In this document: positions 14,911-19,385 of the stretch, piece after piece | Position numbering within the stretch: the stretch's first letter is position 1 | Layout: every line of letters starts with the position of its first letter | NCBI GenBank assembly: GCA_964432975.1 | Contig: CAYSPS010000015.1 | Coordinates: forward strand, 1 to 19,385 | Direction: 5' to 3' | DNA: 19,385 nucleotides | DNA from: CAYSPS01 sp964432975 | Lineage (GTDB): Bacteria > Babelota > Babeliae > Babelales > UBA12409 | The notes under the pieces: generated by a model | Told to the model about the DNA's origin: nothing | The model's database searches: none | Seen by the model: the letters and a program-made list of their open reading frames with translations, nothing else | Program-made: the position numbers and the translations under genes

Positions 14911-16314
14911 ATGAACGTGCCATTTCGCAATGTGTTTACGCGGTTGCGCGCGCTTGAACGCAAAGAATTTCTCAAACTTGTTGGGGCATCGGCGGTTTTT
15001 GCGCTCGTTATTATGGCATATACTATTTTGAAAGAATTGAAGGATATTGTTTTTGTCGCCACCGTTGGCATTGATTATGTGCCCAATGCAAAACTTGTTG
15101 CTATCTTTGTGCTGATACCCTTCATTTTACTGTACTCATATTTGGTTAATCGACTTCGACGGCATCAATTACTGTGTTTTTATGCAGTGGTTTATGGGTT
15201 TTTTGGACTCGTCTTTGCGTATCTTTTAGGTGATCCTGTACATGGATTATTGAATCCCATTACAAGTCCTACACGGTTGTTGGGTTGGATTTTTTATATA
15301 TTTATCGAGGGCGCATCTCCATTTATTGTTGGGGTAACGTGGGCGTTTACCAACTCGGTGTTTACTCCCAAAGAGGCGCGTGAGGGGTATGGCTTTTTAG
15401 TTGCATTTTCAAAGACTGGTGGCATGGCAGGTGCCGCGTTTAGTTGGATATTATTGTCACGATTTTTGTTGATACCAGGAATTTTAAAACAGCAGTTGCT
15501 TGTTATTGTGCCGAGCGTTGCGTTGTTGCTCGTGCCATTTGCCGTTGTATACATGATTAAAAAGGTTGGCAAGCAAAATTTACATGGGTACGAAGCTGCC
15601 TATGAGTACCAAAAAGAAGCTGATAAAAAGCATCAACAGGGGACAATTTTTTCTGGTCTTAAATTATTTATCAAGCAGCCATACGTGCTTGGCATTTTTA
15701 GCATGGTGATGTTTTACGAAGTGGTAGACTCGGTTATTAGTTATCTACGACTTGTCTACGCACGTGGCGAAACAGCCGATCTTGAACAATTTAGCAGCAA
15801 ACTATTTGCAATCGCATTTAGTTATCATTTTCTTGGATTTTTTATTGCACTTTTAGGAACATCGGCATTGTTGCATTGGCTTGGTGAACGCAAGTGTCTT
15901 TTGCTTATTCCTCTTGCCATTGGTTCACTGCTCTTTACGTTTTTGACGTTTAGTAGTTTTAGCGTCTGTATGTTTGTCTTTATTACCATGCGTGCAATTG
16001 ATTATGGCTTTTTATATCCAGTGCGCGAAAGCCTGTATATTCCAACCGTTAAAGCAATTAAATTTCAATCAAAAGCCTGGATCGATGCGTTTGGTAAGCG
16101 CTTTTCAAAAGCCGTTGGCGCACAGTTTAATATTTTGTCACGCACAGCATTACACTATGGCGGTATGGGCATGTTTCAGGCCATGCACTGGGCATTTTTT
16201 GCGTTTATTGTAAGCGTCTGGACGATTGCTGCGTTTTTCTTGGGCAAACGCTATAGCAAAGCGATTAAAGATAATGAAGTTATTGGTGCATCACCAGAGA
16301 TTGAAAACGCTTAA
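14911..16314 (+). CDS. ATP/ADP translocase-type nucleotide transporter (NTT/Tlc family), copy 2
   Basis: This 467-residue protein has about 11-12 membrane segments. It aligns with copy 1 at the same signature places: 'AYTILKELKDIVF' near residue 40 (against 'IYWTLRPLKDAIF') and 'PTVKAIKFQSKAWIDAFGKR' near residue 390. The two sequences are clearly divergent, which suggests different nucleotide specificity (inference from other intracellular bacteria with several NTTs). In-frame GTG 14902 and TTG 14905 lie within or too near the purine-rich site GGAAGGG (14896-14902), so ATG 14911 is chosen. The promoter is not obvious, as only a TATAAA at 14815-14820 stands out. The gene ends 24 bases before a convergent ABC permease gene, with no clear terminator between. 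Confidence 0.93.
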   Translation: MNVPFRNVFTRLRALERKEFLKLVGASAVFALVIMAYTILKELKDIVFVATVGIDYVPNAKLVAIFVLIPFILLYSYLVNRLRRHQLLCFYAVVYGFFGLVFAYLLGDPVHGLLNPITSPTRLLGWIFYIFIEGASPFIVGVTWAFTNSVFTPKEAREGYGFLVAFSKTGGMAGAAFSWILLSRFLLIPGILKQQLLVIVPSVALLLVPFAVVYMIKKVGKQNLHGYEAAYEYQKEADKKHQQGTIFSGLKLFIKQPYVLGIFSMVMFYEVVDSVISYLRLVYARGETADLEQFSSKLFAIAFSYHFLGFFIALLGTSALLHWLGERKCLLLIPLAIGSLLFTFLTFSSFSVCMFVFITMRAIDYGFLYPVRESLYIPTVKAIKFQSKAWIDAFGKRFSKAVGAQFNILSRTALHYGGMGMFQAMHWAFFAFIVSVWTIAAFFLGKRYSKAIKDNEVIGASPEIENA

Positions 16315-16338
16315 AATTAAGCCACCCTTTTGTAAATA

Positions 16339-17100
16339 TTATTCGGCGCTTTTTTTAAATAAGTGTGCTGAAAATAAGAAAGCAATTGTTGCGGTGACCG
16401 ACATGACAGCAAATCCTATAAATACATGTATATCCGTATAATTTCCTATGAAAAGCGCTCGCGCTGCAGTGACGGCATGTGCCAGTGGATTAAACAATGC
16501 GATTGTTTGCAACCAGCGTGGTGCGAGTGCCAAAGGAAGCATAATACCGGCAAGCAGTTGTAAGGGGAGTAAAAGAAAATTTAAAAATGCTGATAATGAG
16601 TCTTCAGTTTGTAAAATAAGCGCGCTGCTATATGAAATTACCGATGTTGTTAGGCCAACAAGTATAACGAGACCAAGTGTCAAAAGCATGCCTCCTAATG
16701 GTGCTGAAAGACCGAAAAGTCTCGCAAGTACGAAAATGAGTAAAGCTTGTAAGACGAGTGCTACCAAATTGCATAATACGCGTCCGAGTAAAAGTGCCAA
16801 GCGGTTGACTGGCGTAACACGAAAGCGTTCTAATATGCCTGCGCGTATGTCATCAACGAGTCCATATCCGACAAATGCGGTGCCATACAAGGCAACCATC
16901 ATGAGTAATCCAGGGGTAAACACGGTGAGGGAATTGCCTGCGCTGAACCCTGGAATGCCGGCTAATTTTTCAAGCAATGGTGCAAAGAGCAAGAAATAAC
17001 AAAATGGTGTGAAAAGAGTGACGAATATCCAAAATAGGTTGCGAGACGTCAGAAGTACACTGCGTTCAAAAATAAGCCACGTATCACGCAAAAATGCCAT
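16339..17100 (-). CDS. ABC-2 type transporter permease (DrrB/NodJ-like)
   Basis: This 253-residue membrane protein has six predicted hydrophobic segments and the ABC-2 fold pattern. These include 'TPGLLMMVALYGTAFVGYGLVDD', a cytoplasmic 'RAGILERFRVTPVNR' loop that contacts the ATPase, and 'LQLLAGIMLPL...FNPLAHAVTAAR' near the end. It forms an exporter with the ATPase encoded just upstream on the same strand. The substrate (lipid, polysaccharide precursor or drug-like molecule) is not evident. The ribosome binding site AGGTG overlaps the ATPase stop codon (TAGGTG), 5 bases before ATG, indicating translational coupling and stoichiometric synthesis. Confidence 0.93.
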   Translation of the reverse strand: MAFLRDTWLIFERSVLLTSRNLFWIFVTLFTPFCYFLLFAPLLEKLAGIPGFSAGNSLTVFTPGLLMMVALYGTAFVGYGLVDDIRAGILERFRVTPVNRLALLLGRVLCNLVALVLQALLIFVLARLFGLSAPLGGMLLTLGLVILVGLTTSVISYSSALILQTEDSLSAFLNFLLLPLQLLAGIMLPLALAPRWLQTIALFNPLAHAVTAARALFIGNYTDIHVFIGFAVMSVTATIAFLFSAHLFKKSAE

Positions 17101-17107
17101 AAGACAC

Positions 17108-18073
17108 CTATTGTTTTATTTTTGGTTCAAAGACATGCCCCGTTTTTTTCAAGAAAACATCATCAAGCGTTGGATGATGCAAAGTAATTGAGGTTAAGTT
17201 GACTTGTGCAACATCGCAGGTGCGTAGAACATGTGGAAGCAATGTTTCGCCGTGGCGCACGAGCAATTTCAAACATTCCGTTTCTTTTATTACGTCTTTA
17301 ACATCAGTCAAAGCTTTGAACATATTTTGATCTAATGAGGCAAGCACATTTGGTGCCATACCAAGTATGATGATATCATTTGCGACTTCACGTTTAAGTT
17401 CTTGCGGGCTCCCGAATGCTACGATGATGCCATGATCGATAATTGCGACGCGATCGCAAAGTGTATCTGCTTCATCTAAATAATGGGTTGTTAAAAAGAT
17501 TGTTGTACCCTGATCGCGAAGTTGGCGAATTTCGTGCCAAATATGGGCGCGGCTGGTGGGGTCAAGCCCAACGGTTGGTTCGTCCAAAAAAATCAACTTT
17601 GGCTTGTGTACAAGACCGAGAGCAATATCAGTTCTGCGGCGTTGTCCTCCTGAGTAAGTTCCTGTGCGGCGATCAGCAAAATTCTGCAAGTCGAGTGTTT
17701 TGATAAGTTCATCGGCACGCGTACATGCTTGTTCTTTGCTCATACCATAAATGCGTGCTTGTAGTACGAGGTTTTCTCTGGCAGTTGTGCTGCGCTCAAG
17801 GCCACCAGTTTGGCTGACATAGCCAATTTTTGTACGAACCAGCTCTGGTTGGGTGAGCAAATCACAACCTGCAATGGTTGCATCCCCAGCAGTTGGTTTG
17901 AGGAGTGTCGTAAGCATGCGCATGGTTGTTGTTTTGCCAGCGCCATTTGGGCCTAAAAAGCCAAAAATTTCACCGCTATTTACAGCTAAGTTTATACCAT
18001 TAACCGCCGGACTACTTTTGCCTTGAGCAGTAAACACCTTTGTTAAGTTTTTGACCACAAGTGCATAAGACAC
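17108..18073 (-). CDS. ABC transporter ATP-binding protein (DrrA-like)
   Basis: This 321-residue ATPase of the DrrA/CcmA exporter class has Walker A GPNGAGKTT (about 42-50), Q-loop 'YVSQTGGLE', signature YSGGQRRR, Walker B LIFLDEPTVGLDP and H-loop TTHYLDEAD. A C-terminal ~100-residue extension follows (DUF4162-like, ending HPTLDDVFLKKTGH, typical of the family). It powers the permease at 16339-17100, with a gap of 7 bases. The start is a GTG at 18073, supported by GGAGA 5 bases upstream. The 213-base spacer upstream is shared with the divergent small gene at 18287, and I could not pick a convincing promoter for the ABC operon there. Confidence 0.95.
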   Translation of the reverse strand: MSYALVVKNLTKVFTAQGKSSPAVNGINLAVNSGEIFGFLGPNGAGKTTTMRMLTTLLKPTAGDATIAGCDLLTQPELVRTKIGYVSQTGGLERSTTARENLVLQARIYGMSKEQACTRADELIKTLDLQNFADRRTGTYSGGQRRRTDIALGLVHKPKLIFLDEPTVGLDPTSRAHIWHEIRQLRDQGTTIFLTTHYLDEADTLCDRVAIIDHGIIVAFGSPQELKREVANDIIILGMAPNVLASLDQNMFKALTDVKDVIKETECLKLLVRHGETLLPHVLRTCDVAQVNLTSITLHHPTLDDVFLKKTGHVFEPKIKQ

Positions 18074-18196
18074 GGTTTCTCCGTTTTAATTTTTCAATCG
18101 ACTTTTTAAGTTTAATGTTTTTTATATAAAAATTGTACACCAACCATCTTGGTGACTTTTTGTATCGTAAAAGATGCGCATTATCTCATTTTTGGC

Positions 18197-18224
18197 TTGA
18201 CAAAAAAATCAATATTTGTATAAT
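18197..18224 (+). promoter_or_regulatory. Consensus sigma70 promoter of the small exported-protein gene
   Basis: TTGACA (18197-18202), a 16-base spacer and TATAAT (18219-18224) match both hexamers perfectly, with a predicted start near 18231 and a ~55-base leader. It is the best promoter in the window. Confidence 0.82.
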
Positions 18225-18233
18225 TATACTTTA

Positions 18234-18255
18234 TTGATTAATTACTTGATTAATT
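18234..18255 (+). repeat. Direct repeat in the leader just downstream of the promoter
   Basis: TTGATTAATT occurs perfectly at 18234-18243 and 18246-18255 (12-base period), immediately after the predicted transcription start. It could be an operator for a repressor or an mRNA element. This is inference. Confidence 0.45.
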
Positions 18256-18286
18256 GATTCTGTCATGAAAATGGAGGAATATGGAT

Positions 18287-18577
18287 ATGAAAAGATTAAT
18301 GCTTTTCATGTGTCTTTTGGCTGGCTCAAATGCTGCTTTTGTACAATTTGCACGCGCTGTGCCACCAACTCAAAATGAATCTAGAAAGTGCGGTTTGGGT
18401 GATACAGTATATGCAACAATTCTTTTTGTAGCAGGGGCTTGGTTAGCTCATAACCAGCTGCCGCGGCTTGCAGGCCAAAAAATAGAATTTGATGCGCCAG
18501 TTTTTACTAAAGTCGGAGCTTCTCTTTTATTTGGTATTGGAATGGTCGGCGGCTTAGTTGGTGCATACAATCTCTGA
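18287..18577 (+). CDS. Small exported/membrane protein, unknown
   Basis: This 96-residue protein starts with a signal-like segment (about 1-24, ending FARAVP). After a short polar stretch it has two further hydrophobic, Gly/Ala-rich segments: about residues 38-55 ('YATILFVAGAWLAHN') and 75-95 ('LLFGIGMVGGLVGAYNL'). No known family was recognised. The Gly-rich C-terminal helix resembles in style the second segment of the family B proteins, but I see no real sequence similarity. ATG 18281 is only 3 bases from GGAGG (18273-18277), while ATG 18287 has 9-base spacing and is preferred. A perfect-consensus promoter precedes it, so it may be highly expressed. No terminator hairpin was identified after it. 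Confidence 0.65.
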   Translation: MKRLMLFMCLLAGSNAAFVQFARAVPPTQNESRKCGLGDTVYATILFVAGAWLAHNQLPRLAGQKIEFDAPVFTKVGASLLFGIGMVGGLVGAYNL

Positions 18578-18612
18578 TGTATAATTCGTAAAAAGCTTAA
18601 TTCGCTTAGAAC

Positions 18613-18853
18613 TCAATGAAATAATTTGCCTGCTGAACGCCAGCTGACAATATAACCATTTTTGGTGCGCCAATCGTCATCGCCACCATAGACAAGTATA
18701 TTTTGTTCTGGTTTTGTTTTTGTGAGCTTGCTCCATAATATTGCCACGCATGTAGTTAGCAAAGAGTTGATCTGAGTCGGTGAGATTCAATAGCGAGCAA
18801 ACAACGTCAGGATCTTGGCTTCCAGTGTTCTTTTTATGATCATTTAATGCCTT
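18613..18853 (-). pseudogene. Remnant of a DUF4143-type AAA-family ATPase
   Basis: No intact gene covers this stretch, but the minus strand holds coding-like fragments in two frames. From 18853 downward one frame reads 'DPDVVCSLLNLTDSDQLF', then 'NYMRGNIMEQ'. This resembles the 'D.GLLCYLLGI...QL..HPLRGAIFE' core of DUF4143 C-terminal domains. A second frame reads 'NILVYGGDDDWRTKNGYIVS', then WR, and ends at TGA 18615-18613, which resembles the end of such proteins. The N-terminal P-loop domain is missing, the middle of the C-terminal domain is deleted, and the frame changes near 18735-18750. The family call is from memory of the pattern and is moderate; the decay itself is clear. Confidence 0.5.
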
Positions 18854-18893
18854 TCAGGACAAATTTAAACTCAAAGTTTAAACTTGCCCTGAG
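18853..18893. other. Long near-perfect hairpin after the antitoxin gene
   Basis: AGGACAAATTTAAACT (18856-18871) and AGTTTAAACTTGCCCT (18875-18890) are inverted repeats with two mismatches and a 3-base loop. Pairing extends outward about three more bases. It begins 3 bases past the antitoxin stop on the minus strand, where a terminator would be, but no T run follows. It could instead be a junction or insertion scar at the edge of the pseudogene. Confidence 0.6.
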
Positions 18894-18896
18894 TTG

Positions 18897-19211
18897 TTAA
18901 CTTTTTGTTTTCAGAATATCTGGTTTGTAGATTTCTCTGTCAACTAACTCAAGGAGCCGCAGGGCCGAATGAGTTGGGGCGCGGTGTCCAGATTCCCAAG
19001 ACTGAACTGTTTTTACACTGACATTGAGTATTCTGGAAAATAATCCCTGAGAATAGTGAAATCTTTTTCTTATTCGCGCTATATCTTGAGCCCTATATTT
19101 CACTGGTGGTTTTGGAATCTCTATTTCTATGGTATGTAGATTTAACTTACCTTGTTTGTGGGCAATAATGTCTTTCAAGCCATTTTCTATATCTTTATAA
19201 AACTTAGTCAT
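18897..19211 (-). CDS. XRE-family helix-turn-helix antitoxin (HigA/NadS-like)
   Basis: This 104-residue protein has a C-terminal Cro/XRE helix-turn-helix, about residues 40-90 ('IARIRKRFHYSQGLFSRILN', then VSVKTVQSWESGHRAPT and SALRLLEL). This is the pattern of NadS/HigA-type antitoxins paired with RelE/HigB-family toxins. Antitoxins of this class bind the toxin and repress the operon. Its ATG lies inside the last codons of an upstream toxin-like reading frame (overlap 19204-19211), the usual toxin-antitoxin order and overlap for NadS systems. That toxin frame is broken, so this may be an orphan or residual antitoxin. It is followed by a long hairpin. Confidence 0.85.
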   Translation of the reverse strand: MTKFYKDIENGLKDIIAHKQGKLNLHTIEIEIPKPPVKYRAQDIARIRKRFHYSQGLFSRILNVSVKTVQSWESGHRAPTHSALRLLELVDREIYKPDILKTKS

Positions 19212-19385
19212 TGTGTCCCTTGAGTATTTTGACTAGCAATTTTAAACTTTTCTTTTCTCGCACCGTTATATTTTCTTGTACGTTTTTGGCATAGATCTGG
19301 AAGAGATATATTTCATCATTTGCTGTAAGAAACGCGAACTCGATCTAACGAGCAAGAAGAGATTGATCACAAAATAGCGCAATTG
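19204..19385 (-). pseudogene. RelE/HigB-like toxin remnant with in-frame stop
   Basis: On the minus strand, the frame ending at TAA 19206-19204 reads 'FAFLTANDEIYLFQIYAKN', then VQENITVREKKSLKLLVKIL. This matches the C-terminal pattern of RelE/ParE-type toxins of NadS systems ('..IYLLYVYAKNEQEDLT..'). It overlaps the antitoxin ATG by 8 bases. Upstream in the same frame is a TAG at 19347-19345, and the codons before it fit the family poorly, so the toxin is disrupted by a nonsense change and perhaps also a frameshift. The gene's 5' part runs off the window. No alternative start codon lies between the TAG and the conserved tail. Confidence 0.6.

Noticed and set aside
16448..16999. 183-residue open frame on the plus strand opposite the ABC permease
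   Set aside because: Antisense shadow of a clear ABC-2 permease gene; Ser/Lys-rich composition without a domain, no ribosome binding site.
18578..18896. tRNA or small RNA gene in the gap
   Set aside because: No cloverleaf or T-loop sequence seen; the stretch is better explained by a pseudogene and a hairpin.

Overview
The window looks like part of the chromosome of a host-dependent, AT-rich bacterium, most likely a member of Candidatus Dependentiae (TM6) or a similar intracellular lineage that lives in protists. This is inferred from gene content. There are two neighbouring ATP/ADP-translocase (NTT/Tlc) genes, which are hallmarks of energy parasites. There is an archaeal-type valyl-tRNA synthetase, a eukaryote-like PP2C phosphatase carrying a signal peptide, small exported leucine-rich-repeat proteins, and many exported proteins of no recognisable family. 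I could not run searches, so the taxonomic call is not certain.

Layout. 1-652 (minus): two tandem exported LRR proteins, one cut by the window edge. 798-6060 (plus): a Nudix hydrolase, a multi-pass membrane protein of GT-C type with a C-terminal TPR domain, and valS. 6054-12219 (minus): five consecutive genes, probably one transcription unit, starting from a good sigma70-type promoter at 12279-12307. In transcription order they are two paralogous Cys/His-motif exported proteins, an FtsH-like AAA+ ATPase without a protease domain, and a short and a long member of a second paralogous family. Every product begins with a signal-peptide-like segment. 12407-13264 (plus, divergent): the exported PP2C phosphatase. 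13372-16314 (plus): the two NTT transporters, separated by a clear intrinsic terminator. 16339-18073 (minus): a two-gene ABC-2 exporter. 18287-18577 (plus): a small membrane/exported protein behind a consensus promoter. 18613-19385 (minus): a decaying segment with a DUF4143-type ATPase remnant, a long hairpin, an intact XRE antitoxin and a broken RelE/HigB-like toxin remnant.

How it fits together. The NTTs would import host nucleotides. The PP2C, the LRR proteins and the five-gene cluster are candidate host-interaction or envelope functions. The best candidate for an undescribed system is the 6054-12219 cluster. It combines a membrane-anchored AAA+ motor with two duplicated families of unknown exported proteins, and it shares a divergent intergenic region with the phosphatase. 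Many of these genes share the same strong Shine-Dalgarno context (TGGAGGTT, 5-9 nt before ATG). This settles several start codons and places them a few codons downstream of in-frame GTG/TTG/ATG triplets that overlap the ribosome binding site.
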